Origin: Bacteroidales bacterium
GTDB lineage: Bacteria > Bacteroidota > Bacteroidia > Bacteroidales > F082
Assembly: GCA_023229135.1 (NCBI GenBank)
Contig: JALNZT010000010.1
Location: forward strand, 1-64,000
DNA length: 64,000 nucleotides
Direction of reading: 5' to 3'
A model generated the notes under the pieces. The model worked only from the letters and a program-made list of their open reading frames with translations, was not told the origin of the DNA and did not search any database. The position numbers and the translations under genes were made by a program. This document shows, one piece after another, positions 34,633 through 43,844 of this stretch (its first letter is position 1; each line of letters begins with the position of its first letter).

Positions 34633-36618
34633 ATGTCCAGAATATTTTTTGTCCTGCTGATGTTTGCCGTATTACCATGTTTAAGTGCATGCAAAAAGGA
34701 AAAAGAAAAACCCGCAAACCCGGATAAATTTCAACTTTCGGAAATCAAAGCCGGAAACAGAACCTTAACTCAGGGTACCCTATTGCAGGATGTGGACGTA
34801 AATAGCCCGTTCTACCTCAGCTTTTCGGAAGCAATAGACAGCCTCAGCCTTAGCGAAGGCGTGATAATAGAAAATGAATCCACTTCTCAAAACGTAAATA
34901 TCATTTTTACACCCGAAAACAAGGGGAAAAACCTTGTCATCCGCCCCGCGGAGTCATTTCAATGGCTCACAACTTATTCTTTAAGCATCACAGACATGCT
35001 GAAAGCAGCCTCTGGCGCAAGTTTTGATGGTGCGAACTATAGCTTTAAAACAGAAAACGGCCAGCTAAAACTGCTTAGCGCACTTATCAATGGCACATCC
35101 ATGACCACCAATACCGTTTTAAAGGAAATTCCATACGACAGCCTTCAAATCGAACTGGTTTTCAATGAGCCGATCGAAGCTACCGACCTCAACTCCAAGT
35201 TTAAAACAATCCCTCCTGTTGATCTTCAAATCAACATCAGCGATGACAACACAACAGTGACGCTCAGAAATATTGATCCGCTCGATTATTACAATGAATA
35301 TATTTTCATCATCAGTGCTACACTGAATTCGGCTTCAGGCTTCGACTTTGCCGGCTTCGACAAAAAATTTATTACCGGCCTCAATCCAACAGTAAAAATG
35401 CCGCCGCTATCCGATGAGGCACTCCTGGACAAAGTACAGCAACAAACTTTCCGCTATTTTTGGGACTATGCCCACCCGGTGAGCGGCATGGCACGCGAGC
35501 GTTTTGGATCGGGCGAAACTGTTACTACAGGCGGCAGCGGCTTTGGCGTGATGGCCATTATCAGTGCTATAGATCGTGGTTTTATTTCGCGCGAAGCCGG
35601 CATTGAGCGGCTTATGTCAATCACCGATTTTCTGACAACAGCAGACCGTTTTCATGGCGTTTGGCCTCATTGGATGAATGGCAGCAACGGCCACGTGATC
35701 CCGTTCAGCAGCAACGACAATGGTGGCGATCTGGTCGAGACTTCCTTTATGGCCGCCGCTTTGCTCAGTGCGCGACAGTATTTGAACCCGGCAAATAATA
35801 CCGAACTTTTCCTTATCTCGAAAATCAATAACCTACTCGAAACTATTGAATGGGACTGGTACACCCGCAACGGGCAAAATGTGCTTTACTGGCACTGGTC
35901 GCCTTCCGTTGGCTGGGCCATGAATATGCAAATCAAAGGTTATAACGAAGCACTGATTACCTACTTTATGGCTGCCGCTTCGGAGCAACATGGAATTTCG
36001 GCAGAAGTTTATCACAACGGCTGGGCCAATTCGTCACACTTCGTCAACGGCAAACAATTTTATGGCATCGAATTGCCTTTAGGTTTCGACTACGGAGGCC
36101 CTCTATTTTTTGCTCATTATTCCTTTTTAGGCCTTGATCCGAGGGGATTATCAGATAATTATGCCGATTATTGGACGCAAAACGTGAACCACAGCCTGAT
36201 CAACCGACAGCATTGTATTGAAAACCCGGGCAATTTCTTAGCTTATAGTGCGGATTCCTGGGGACTTACAGCCAGTGATGATCCCGATGGCTATTCCGTG
36301 CACGAACCAACCCGTGACAACGGTACCATAACGCCCACAGCAGCCTTATCTTCAATGCCTTACACACCGGAAGAATCTATGCAAGCCCTGCGCCATTTCT
36401 ATTTTATTCTGGGAGATAAATTGTGGGGAGAATATGGTTTTTATGATGCTTTCAATCCTGATAAAGGCTGGTGGACAAATAGTTACCTCGCCATTGACCA
36501 AGGAACTACTATGGTGATGATCGAAAATCATCGCTCGGGATTATTGTGGGAGTTATTTATGTCAGCTCCTGAAACACAAAACGCAATGGATAAACTCAGT
36601 TTTTCAAGTCAAAAATAG
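34633..36618 (+). CDS. GH144-family beta-1,2-glucan hydrolase with two N-terminal Ig-like domains
   Basis: A 661-residue lipoprotein (lipobox LPCLSAC, Cys20). Residues about 26-140 and 140-250 are two Big_5/Ig-like domains. Residues about 257-650 are the GH144 alpha6/alpha6 catalytic domain: QQTFRYFWDYAHPVSGMARE, GGSGFGVMAII, HWMNGSNGHVIPFS, DLVETSFMAAALL, IKGYNEALI, SWGLTASDDPDGYSVHE and GTITPTAALSSMPY. It shares the order and spacing of these blocks with the GH144 at 25969. Characterised members cut beta-1,2-glucan. The extra domains probably extend it from the outer surface. It is followed after 14 bp by GH3. Confidence 0.88.
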   Translation: MSRIFFVLLMFAVLPCLSACKKEKEKPANPDKFQLSEIKAGNRTLTQGTLLQDVDVNSPFYLSFSEAIDSLSLSEGVIIENESTSQNVNIIFTPENKGKNLVIRPAESFQWLTTYSLSITDMLKAASGASFDGANYSFKTENGQLKLLSALINGTSMTTNTVLKEIPYDSLQIELVFNEPIEATDLNSKFKTIPPVDLQINISDDNTTVTLRNIDPLDYYNEYIFIISATLNSASGFDFAGFDKKFITGLNPTVKMPPLSDEALLDKVQQQTFRYFWDYAHPVSGMARERFGSGETVTTGGSGFGVMAIISAIDRGFISREAGIERLMSITDFLTTADRFHGVWPHWMNGSNGHVIPFSSNDNGGDLVETSFMAAALLSARQYLNPANNTELFLISKINNLLETIEWDWYTRNGQNVLYWHWSPSVGWAMNMQIKGYNEALITYFMAAASEQHGISAEVYHNGWANSSHFVNGKQFYGIELPLGFDYGGPLFFAHYSFLGLDPRGLSDNYADYWTQNVNHSLINRQHCIENPGNFLAYSADSWGLTASDDPDGYSVHEPTRDNGTITPTAALSSMPYTPEESMQALRHFYFILGDKLWGEYGFYDAFNPDKGWWTNSYLAIDQGTTMVMIENHRSGLLWELFMSAPETQNAMDKLSFSSQK

Positions 36619-36632
36619 TAAATCTAAAAAAT

Positions 36633-38855
36633 ATGCGCAATCTAACAACCTTTCTTTCAATAGCTATTTTACTGGCTTTCAATGCTTGCCAATCCCCTCA
36701 ATCAAACAAAAAAGACGCGATAGGTACCAAAATTGACTCGCTCATTTCATTAATGACCATTGAAGAAAAAGTGGGTCAGCTCACACTTTACACCAGCGAT
36801 ATGGATCAAACCGGTGCTTATATTCGCAAGGAATATGAAAGCGACATAAAACAAGGTAAAGTAGGTGCTATCTTCAACGCTTATGGCGCTGATTACACTC
36901 GTCGTCTACAGGAAATGGCTGTAAATAGCACCCGCCTGCGTATTCCGCTGCTGTTTGGCTACGACGTTATTCATGGCCACCGCACTATTTTTCCGGTTCC
37001 ATTAGCTGAGGCCGCCAGCTGGAATATTTCCGCCATACAAAATGCGGCGCGCATTGCCGCTGAAGAAGCCACGGCAGAGGGCCTTCATTGGACTTTTGCG
37101 CCCATGTGCGACATTTCCCGCGATCCCCGCTGGGGGCGCATGGTTGAAGGTGCCGGAGAAGATCCATTTCTAGCCTCGCTGATTGCCGAGGCCCGCGTAA
37201 AAGGCTTTCAAGGTGACGATTTGGCTTCCAATAACACCTTGGCGGCTTGCGTAAAACATCTGGCTGCTTACGGTGCATCGCAGGCAGGGCGCGACTACCA
37301 CGCAGTGGACATGTCGGAAAATATCCTGCGAGAAGTTTATTTGCCGCCCTACAAAGCCGCTGTTGATGCAGGCGCAGTAACGGTAATGACGTCGTTTAAC
37401 GACCTCAACGGCATTCCGGCTACGGCCAATAAATTTCTGCTCACCGATTTGCTCCGTGATGAATGGGGTTTCGAAGGTTTCGTGGTAACAGATTACACCT
37501 CAATCATGGAGCTGCTTCATCATGGCGTGGCCGCCGATACTGCCGAAGCCGCTGCTATTTCGCTAAAAGCCGGTGTGGATATGGATATGCAATCGGGATT
37601 TTTTCAAAAAACATTACCAACACTTGTTGAAAATAAACAGCTTGATGAAGCGCTTATTGATGAAGCTGTAAGAAGAATTTTGAAAGTAAAGTTTCAGCTC
37701 GGATTGTTCGATGATCCATACAGATACATCAGCAAAGAGCGTGAAGAAAATGACATTATGAACCCTGCCCAACTGGAAGCCGCACGTGATATGGCCAAAC
37801 GCTCTATTGTGCTGCTCAGAAACGAAAAGCAGACTTTGCCCATATCCACTAAAGTAAAAAATATCGCGGTGATTGGCCCGATGGGCGACAACAAACGTGA
37901 TATGATTGGAAGCTGGTCGGCAGCCGGCGACTGGAGTAAATCTGTAAGCCTGATGGAAGGTTTGCAAGCACGCTATCCCGGTGCCAATATTCAATTCGCG
38001 AAAGGCTGTGAGATTGAAGGGACGGACAAAACCGGTTTTAGAGAGGCAAAACAAATAGCTGAAAAAGCAGACTTTGTTATTTTAGCATTGGGAGAGGCTT
38101 ATTGGATGTCAGGTGAGGCTGCCAGTCGCTCAACTATTGACTTACCGGGCGTTCAACAAGAACTGGCAGCGCTAATTATAGAAACCGGAAAACCTACAGC
38201 CACCATCATCTTTAGCGGCAGACCGCTGACGATAAACTGGCTGGCCGAAAACAGTCCGGCATTACTGCAAGCCTGGTTTTTAGGAACGCAATCAGGCCAT
38301 GCGCTCGCCGATGTAGTTTCGGGCTACTACAATCCATCTGGAAAATTACCGGTAACTTTCCCACGAAATGTAGGACAGATTCCAATTTATTACAGCATGA
38401 AAAATACCGGACGGCCTTTTGATGCCAACAACAAATACACCAGTAAGTATCTGGATGTTCCCAATGAACCGCTGTACGCATTTGGTTATGGATTAAGCTA
38501 TACTAAATTTGTATACAGCAAGTTACAAATGGACAAGCATAGCATAACTGCGCAAGATTCCATCCGTTTTAGCCTTGAAGTGCAAAACACAGGAAAGCTT
38601 GCCGGCGAGGAAGTTGTTCAGGTTTATGTGCATGATCAGCTAGCTACAATAACCCGACCGGTTCGTGAACTCAAGGCCTTTAAAAACGTATTTCTTAAAC
38701 CCGGCGAAACCCAAAAAATCAGTTTTAGCTTGCCCATTGAAGCCCTCTATTTTTATAAAGCTGATCTCAGCTACGGTTCAGAACCGGGTAAATTTACGAT
38801 CTTCGCCGGAGGAGATTCAAACGCCAGCCTAAGCACAGCATTTGAGTTGAGGTAA
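36633..38855 (+). CDS. GH3 beta-glucosidase (BglX-like)
   Basis: A 740-residue lipoprotein (lipobox LAFNAC, Cys19). GH3 N-terminal barrel with SLMTIEEKVGQLTL, FGYDVIHGHRTIFPVPLAEA, FAPMCDISRDPRWGRMVEG and KHLAAYGA. The nucleophile is Asp287 in EGFVVTDYTS. The alpha/beta sandwich domain follows (RDMAKRSIVLLRNEKQTLP, IGPMGDNKRDMIGSW, LALGEAYWMSGEAASRS), then a C-terminal FnIII-like domain (YAFGYGLSYTKF to the end). Retaining beta-glucosidase removing glucose from non-reducing ends. Next to GH144 enzymes the probable substrates are sophorose and beta-1,2-oligosaccharides. Its position immediately after GH144 (14 bp) supports a common transcript. Confidence 0.93.
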   Translation: MRNLTTFLSIAILLAFNACQSPQSNKKDAIGTKIDSLISLMTIEEKVGQLTLYTSDMDQTGAYIRKEYESDIKQGKVGAIFNAYGADYTRRLQEMAVNSTRLRIPLLFGYDVIHGHRTIFPVPLAEAASWNISAIQNAARIAAEEATAEGLHWTFAPMCDISRDPRWGRMVEGAGEDPFLASLIAEARVKGFQGDDLASNNTLAACVKHLAAYGASQAGRDYHAVDMSENILREVYLPPYKAAVDAGAVTVMTSFNDLNGIPATANKFLLTDLLRDEWGFEGFVVTDYTSIMELLHHGVAADTAEAAAISLKAGVDMDMQSGFFQKTLPTLVENKQLDEALIDEAVRRILKVKFQLGLFDDPYRYISKEREENDIMNPAQLEAARDMAKRSIVLLRNEKQTLPISTKVKNIAVIGPMGDNKRDMIGSWSAAGDWSKSVSLMEGLQARYPGANIQFAKGCEIEGTDKTGFREAKQIAEKADFVILALGEAYWMSGEAASRSTIDLPGVQQELAALIIETGKPTATIIFSGRPLTINWLAENSPALLQAWFLGTQSGHALADVVSGYYNPSGKLPVTFPRNVGQIPIYYSMKNTGRPFDANNKYTSKYLDVPNEPLYAFGYGLSYTKFVYSKLQMDKHSITAQDSIRFSLEVQNTGKLAGEEVVQVYVHDQLATITRPVRELKAFKNVFLKPGETQKISFSLPIEALYFYKADLSYGSEPGKFTIFAGGDSNASLSTAFELR

Positions 38856-38871
38856 TCTCAAAAATATTCTC

Positions 38872-39687
38872 ATGTCTATCAGTAAAATCTTTATCGGAAG
38901 CCTTTTCAGCTTGCTTGCACTTGTGTTTTCGCAAAGCCAACTGCAAGCTCATTACCAGCATATTGCAAGAGCTTATTTTGAAAAATCCAGCTTCAATTCC
39001 GGAAAAGACAGCCTACCTTTTCGTTTTCTTTTACCCGAAAAAGCCAGTGTAAACAACAAAATTCCACTGCTGCTATTTCTACATGGATCAGGAGAACGTG
39101 GCAACGATAATGAAAAACAGCTTGCTCATGGAAGTCAGTTCTTTGCATCAACAATGCATAACAAAAAGCAGTCTGCTATGCTCGTTTTTCCACAATGTGC
39201 AGCAGGCGATTATTGGGCAAATATTGAACGAAAAGTAAGAAAAGATGGCAGTATATCATTCGATTTTAAAGCAGACAGCTCACCCACCAAGTCGATGCAG
39301 CTTCTTATCGGCTTGATTGATTCGCTTATCCAGCTTGACTATATCGACAAAAATCGCCTATATGTGGGTGGACTTTCTATGGGTGGCATGGGAACTTTTG
39401 AGTTACTTTGGCGTCGTCCAGAGCTTTTTGCGGCAGCCTTTCCCATCTGCGGAGGCGGAAATCCGAAAACTGTTAAACTATATAATCCTGAAACATCTGT
39501 ATGGATTTTTCACGGCGAGGCTGATCCAGTGGTTTCACCAAATCACAGCATCAATATGTTCAAAAGTATGCAGCAGGCCGATATGCCCGTCAAGCTAAGT
39601 CTGTATCCTGATTACGGGCACAATGTTTGGGAAGCTGTTTTTCAGGATCAGGAATTTTTGGAGTGGCTGTTTTCAAAGCGAAGATAA
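38872..39687 (+). CDS. Secreted alpha/beta-hydrolase, CE1/polyhydroxybutyrate-esterase-like
   Basis: A 271-residue protein with an N-terminal signal segment. It has an oxyanion segment FLHGSGERGNDN, nucleophile Ser169 in VGGLSMGGMG, probable acid Asp218 (FHGEADPVVS) and His250 (YPDYGHNVWE). This is the putative esterase/feruloyl-esterase-like group common in Bacteroidota glycan loci. It might remove acyl groups (such as succinyl or acetyl) from substituted beta-1,2-glucan, or act on another ester. It is the last gene of the locus and ends only 6 bp from the converging PhoH gene. Confidence 0.82.
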   Translation: MSISKIFIGSLFSLLALVFSQSQLQAHYQHIARAYFEKSSFNSGKDSLPFRFLLPEKASVNNKIPLLLFLHGSGERGNDNEKQLAHGSQFFASTMHNKKQSAMLVFPQCAAGDYWANIERKVRKDGSISFDFKADSSPTKSMQLLIGLIDSLIQLDYIDKNRLYVGGLSMGGMGTFELLWRRPELFAAAFPICGGGNPKTVKLYNPETSVWIFHGEADPVVSPNHSINMFKSMQQADMPVKLSLYPDYGHNVWEAVFQDQEFLEWLFSKRR

Positions 39688-39693
39688 ATAATT

Positions 39694-41031
39694 CTATAGC
39701 AAGTCATTAGCCAAATTCGCCAATTCTGAGCGTTCGCCTTTTTCCAGCCGGATATGGGCATACAACGCATGCTGCTTGATGTTGTGAATGAGGTAAGACA
39801 AGCCGTTTGATTGCGCATCAAGGTAAGGCGTGTCGATCTGAAACACGTCGCCGGTAAAGATGATTTTGGTGTTTTCGCCCGCGCGGGTGATGATGGTTTT
39901 TACTTCGTGCGGCGTTAGGTTTTGGGCTTCATCCACAATAAATATCACGTTTGAAATACTACGGCCACGAATATAAGCCAGCGGCGTGATGACGAGTTTT
40001 TCCTTTTCCACGGCGTCGGAAATACCTTTATAATCCTTTTCGTCTTCACCAAATTGGTTTTGGATAAATTTGAGGTTGTCCCAAAGCGGCTCCATATAAG
40101 GGTTTAGCTTGGATTTGATATCGCCGGGCAAAAAGCCAATATCTTTATTGCTCAGCGGAACGACTGGCCGCGCCAGATAAACCTGCTTGAAATTGCGCCG
40201 CTGTTCCCAGGCCGCAGCCAGCGCTAGCAAAGTTTTGCCAGTGCCTGCAATGCCTTGCATAGTCACCAGCTTCACATCGGGATTGAGCAAGGCGTGTAAG
40301 GCAAAAACCTGTTCGGCATTGCGCGGCATAATACGCGAAACAGCGTGCTTTTCAATACGCTCCACACGACTGGTGACAGGATTAAAAAATGCTAATGCCG
40401 AGCTTTTACTACTCTTCAGAATAAAAAAATGGTTGGGAATGGCATTCCCTAGCCCAAGCTCTTCCAAGGCGCAAAAACCTTCGGCATAAAGTTTATCTAT
40501 TGCCTCTGGATTGATATCTTCGAGCTGGGTTTTTCCGGTATAAAGTTGGTCAATATTTTTCACCTTCCCGGTCTCATAATCTTCCGCCTGTAGGTTTAAT
40601 GCTTTGGCTTTGAGACGTAGGTTCACGTCTTTAGTAACTAAAATCACTTTTGTTCCGGGATTGTCTTCGGACAGTTTTAAAGCGGCATTCAATATCCGGT
40701 GATCGGGTTTGTCATCGCCAAAAACGTTGCGTGCATCCAGCTTACTTTGCTCGTCCATCAGCACCTTAAAGCGGCCTTTCGTTGGGCCATTCAGGCGACG
40801 CCAGTTTTTCATGGTGTATTTCCCGGAGATGCGATCCATCAATCGGATAAACTCGCGGGCTTCAAAGTTTTTGGTATCGTTGCCTTTTTTGAAGTTGTCG
40901 AGCTCTTCAAAAACCGTAATTGGAATGGCTACATCGTTCTCCTCGAAGGTGTTAATGGCGTTGTGGTTGTAAATTATCACCGAGGTATCCAGGACGAAAA
41001 TCTTTTTGGCTTTAGGCTTGGCTACTGGCAT
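39694..41031 (-). CDS. PhoH-like protein with N-terminal PIN domain (YlaK type)
   Basis: A 445-residue protein. Residues about 8-140 form a PIN nuclease domain starting KIFVLDTSVIIYNHNAI with acidic residues and VTKDVNLRLKA. Residues about 235-445 form the PhoH P-loop ATPase: Walker A GIAGTGKTLLA, VYLARPVVPLSNKDIGFLPG, IFIVDEAQNLTPHEVKTIITR and GDVFQID. PIN-PhoH proteins are linked to RNA processing or helicase activity. A housekeeping gene, converging on the esterase of the PUL. No link to the glycan genes is expected. Confidence 0.93.
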   Translation of the reverse strand: MPVAKPKAKKIFVLDTSVIIYNHNAINTFEENDVAIPITVFEELDNFKKGNDTKNFEAREFIRLMDRISGKYTMKNWRRLNGPTKGRFKVLMDEQSKLDARNVFGDDKPDHRILNAALKLSEDNPGTKVILVTKDVNLRLKAKALNLQAEDYETGKVKNIDQLYTGKTQLEDINPEAIDKLYAEGFCALEELGLGNAIPNHFFILKSSKSSALAFFNPVTSRVERIEKHAVSRIMPRNAEQVFALHALLNPDVKLVTMQGIAGTGKTLLALAAAWEQRRNFKQVYLARPVVPLSNKDIGFLPGDIKSKLNPYMEPLWDNLKFIQNQFGEDEKDYKGISDAVEKEKLVITPLAYIRGRSISNVIFIVDEAQNLTPHEVKTIITRAGENTKIIFTGDVFQIDTPYLDAQSNGLSYLIHNIKQHALYAHIRLEKGERSELANLANDLL

Positions 41032-41125
41032 AATGGCAATTTTTTGTGTTTTGAAGCCTAAAATTACTCCTAATTATATCAGAATTACAAGAGGTGCGTG
41101 GGCAGACTTATCAACAGAACAATGT

Positions 41126-42892
41126 TCATTCGGGATTTTGCAGCAGGCGATTAACCGGATAAACCATATATTTCTCATCCCACCAGGGCGTTTGTTTGTA
41201 AAACCAATTGAGTTGTGCCCAACTGCTTTCGGCGAAGGCTTTGTCATTTTGTTTTTTCTGCAAAAACGCTTGCTTTAGGCCGGGAATACTGTCGAGCATA
41301 CGTCTGGCCAAGGGTTCCATTACATAGCTTTCGGCATATTCTTTTTGTTCAAAAATGGCATCAAAAAATCCCCATTCCAATAAAGAACCATCTGCTTCAG
41401 GTTCCAGCATATAGGCGATAAGGCGTGCTTTGGGCTGATCTGTTGAAACCAAAATTGTTCCAGCCGGAAAGCTTTTTCGTTCGGCTTTCCTATCGAAAGC
41501 CATACGGTTTATTTTATGACGCGCTTCATTTGGCCTTCCTTGCCAGGCAATATCGGTGAAGTGATAGCTTTCAACCCAAAATGCTGTTTCTTGTTTTAAA
41601 GTATCTAACTGTATGTCATGAAGTTGTAATTTCTTAATAATGCTTTTCCACTCCATGGGAATAATATATGCTTCGGGTATTTTTACAGATTTAGTCACTT
41701 TGGCTTTATCAAACATGGGCAGCAGAAACTGTTCCGGCTTATCCGCTTCATATACAAACCAGTCGCCACCGGTGAGCTCACTTTTCACAACGCTATAGGC
41801 CACGCCATCGAAAGCTACCAGACTACTATCGTGCATATCCACCTCAAAATTTATCGGGAAATCTACTGCGCGAAAGGCTTCGGAAACTGTAAACTGATCT
41901 GCTGCTGCAATACTTTTTTTGAGTGACTTGGCTTCTTTTGCCAACAGCTCCAGGGTAAAAAGAACAGCCACTTTTGTAGCATCCACGCGCTGTGCATAAG
42001 GTTTGAGCATATGCGTTTCGAGCAGCAAACCTGGTCTGTTGCGTTGTGCGGTATAGCCCTGCGAAAGCATCGGCCCTGCAGGCGAGCTTACCAGACCGCT
42101 TCGCGGATCATGCCAATTGCGGAAACTCACATAAGAAAAAACCGGAAAACCCGATTGCTGCATCTGCTGTGTCCAGAAAGGCAGAAAAACTTCTGACTGC
42201 CAATCCGTTAAACCACTCTCCATATTGCCTGCGGTTTCCATGGCGTAGGTCATCACATATTGAAAATCGGCGCCATCGGTTGTGTGCGTATCGATAAAAA
42301 AATCAGGGTCAAATTGATTAAATAAAGCAAGCCAGGCCTGCATTTCGGGTGCTTCAGCTTTCAGAAAATCACGGTTAAGGTTGAGGTTTTGAGCGGTCGT
42401 TCGCCAACCCATCTCCACCGGCCCATTTTGATTGATGCGCCCGTAAGGACTAAAACGCTCGTGTCCGTCCACATTAAAAATCGGGATAAATAGCAGGCTT
42501 ACTTTTTCGAACAAAGCATCATATTTTCCTTCCAGAATTTGATCGCGCAGCAGCATCAGCATGGCATCTTTGCCTTCTGACTCTCCTGAATGAATGCCAG
42601 CCTGAACCATCAAAAGGGGCCGTCCCGTGGATTTTAGCTGCTCAGGATTTGTGAAACCGTCCACGTCATAAATCAAATAACGCAATGCCCTTCCCTGTGG
42701 ACTAATTCCAAAATCCGCTACCGAAATCTGCTCAGAAGCGGCATCCAATCGGTCAACAAAAGCCATGGTTTGGGCGTAAGTAGGTGTGGCTATCAGCCCT
42801 GATTTTTCGTAATCCGTTTGCCAGTTTTCTGGTTGGGCAAGGAGTTGTCCGGCCATAATCAAAGCCAAAAAGGTGTTAAAAAGTTTGTTCAT
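41126..42892 (-). CDS. Secreted M14 zinc carboxypeptidase-like protein
   Basis: A 588-residue protein with an N-terminal signal peptide (FLALIMAGQLLA-Q). The M14 zinc site appears as HSGESEGKD (first His and Glu ligands), with the second His in FIDTHTTDGADF. RDFLKAEAPEMQAW and NVDGHERFS are also typical. Substrate is unknown; members process peptides or peptidoglycan-derived peptides. A C-terminal domain of some 250 residues is less conserved. It stands alone with a consensus promoter upstream and ends about 95 bp before the PhoH start. Confidence 0.87.
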   Translation of the reverse strand: MNKLFNTFLALIMAGQLLAQPENWQTDYEKSGLIATPTYAQTMAFVDRLDAASEQISVADFGISPQGRALRYLIYDVDGFTNPEQLKSTGRPLLMVQAGIHSGESEGKDAMLMLLRDQILEGKYDALFEKVSLLFIPIFNVDGHERFSPYGRINQNGPVEMGWRTTAQNLNLNRDFLKAEAPEMQAWLALFNQFDPDFFIDTHTTDGADFQYVMTYAMETAGNMESGLTDWQSEVFLPFWTQQMQQSGFPVFSYVSFRNWHDPRSGLVSSPAGPMLSQGYTAQRNRPGLLLETHMLKPYAQRVDATKVAVLFTLELLAKEAKSLKKSIAAADQFTVSEAFRAVDFPINFEVDMHDSSLVAFDGVAYSVVKSELTGGDWFVYEADKPEQFLLPMFDKAKVTKSVKIPEAYIIPMEWKSIIKKLQLHDIQLDTLKQETAFWVESYHFTDIAWQGRPNEARHKINRMAFDRKAERKSFPAGTILVSTDQPKARLIAYMLEPEADGSLLEWGFFDAIFEQKEYAESYVMEPLARRMLDSIPGLKQAFLQKKQNDKAFAESSWAQLNWFYKQTPWWDEKYMVYPVNRLLQNPE

Positions 42893-42976
42893 ATTTCAAT
42901 AATTTAATTTAAACCGTTAAAATCCTGAAAGTTAAAAAAGCTAAGCCCTGCAATTTTTCCCTAAATCCTTAACGCT

Positions 42977-43006
42977 CAAAGTTACAAATAATGCCAAACG
43001 CCCAAA
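42977..43006 (-). promoter_or_regulatory. Consensus promoter of the M14 peptidase gene
   Basis: On the minus strand TTTG (43006-43003) and TAACTTTG (42984-42977) are separated by 18 bp, close to the Bacteroidota optimum of 19. The leader to the ATG at 42892 would be about 75-80 nt. Confidence 0.65.
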
Positions 43007-43063
43007 AAAAGTTAAACAACGCGCAGCAAGTAAATCTGATGAGCCCATAAGCTTTAAAAAATG

Positions 43064-43071
43064 TATTTTTG
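43064..43071 (+). promoter_or_regulatory. -7 box of the gldF operon
   Basis: TATTTTTG matches TAnnTTTG and lies 23 bp before the gldF ATG. The -33 element is not obvious. Confidence 0.5.
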
Positions 43072-43094
43072 TCAGCTCTAAAGGATTCGTTTCT

Positions 43095-43826
43095 ATGATA
43101 GCATTGTTCAGAAAGGAGATTAGCAGTTTTCTCAGCTCATTAATCGGTTATTTGGTCATAGCCGTTTTTTTGTTGATTACCGGCTTGTTTTTATGGGTTT
43201 TCCCTAACGAGTTCAACATCTTAGATTTCGGCTATGCCAACCTCGACGGGCTGTTTATTTTGGCGCCTTTTGTATTTTTATTTCTGGTGCCGGCCATCAC
43301 CATGCGCAGCTTTGCCGACGAGCAACGCTCTGGCACAATAGAGCTGTTGCTCACCAAGCCCTTGTCCGATTTATCGCTCGTAAGTGCCAAGTTTTTGGCA
43401 AGTTTGGCACTGGTTGGTTTTGCCCTTTTGCCTACGCTGATCTATTATTTCACGGTGTATCAACTGGGGCAGCCTGTTGGCAATCTCGACGCCGGCGGTA
43501 TTTGGGGATCCTATATCGGATTGTTTATGCTGGCAGCAGCTTTTGTGGCTATCGGCTTGTTTTGCAGCTCATTGACCGACAATCAGTTGCTGGCATTTAT
43601 ATTGGCTGTATTCCTCAGCGGATTTTTATATATGGGTTTTGACATGATTTACAGCCTTTCCCTCTTCGGGAATGCGGATTTATTTATCAAAAACCTGGGC
43701 ATTGCTGCACACTACAGCTCCATCAGCCGTGGCGTTGTCGATACGCGCGATTTACTATACTTTTTTAGTGTGATCATACTTTTTGTAGTGCTCACCCGCT
43801 TGAAACTTGCAAGTCGCAAATGGTAA
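43095..43826 (+). CDS. gldF: GldF gliding-associated ABC transporter permease
   Basis: A 243-residue polytopic protein with about six hydrophobic segments. Starts MIALFRKEISSFLSSLIGYL. The typical loop MRSFADEQRSGTIELLLTKPL and SYIGLFMLAAAFVAIGLFCSSLTDNQ are seen. GldF with GldG and the ATPase GldA forms an ABC transporter needed for gliding in Flavobacterium. No gldA gene is in the window. First of three genes; gldG starts 18 bp downstream. Confidence 0.93.
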   Translation: MIALFRKEISSFLSSLIGYLVIAVFLLITGLFLWVFPNEFNILDFGYANLDGLFILAPFVFLFLVPAITMRSFADEQRSGTIELLLTKPLSDLSLVSAKFLASLALVGFALLPTLIYYFTVYQLGQPVGNLDAGGIWGSYIGLFMLAAAFVAIGLFCSSLTDNQLLAFILAVFLSGFLYMGFDMIYSLSLFGNADLFIKNLGIAAHYSSISRGVVDTRDLLYFFSVIILFVVLTRLKLASRKW

Positions 43827-43844
43827 CCCAAAACAAGGAAACAG

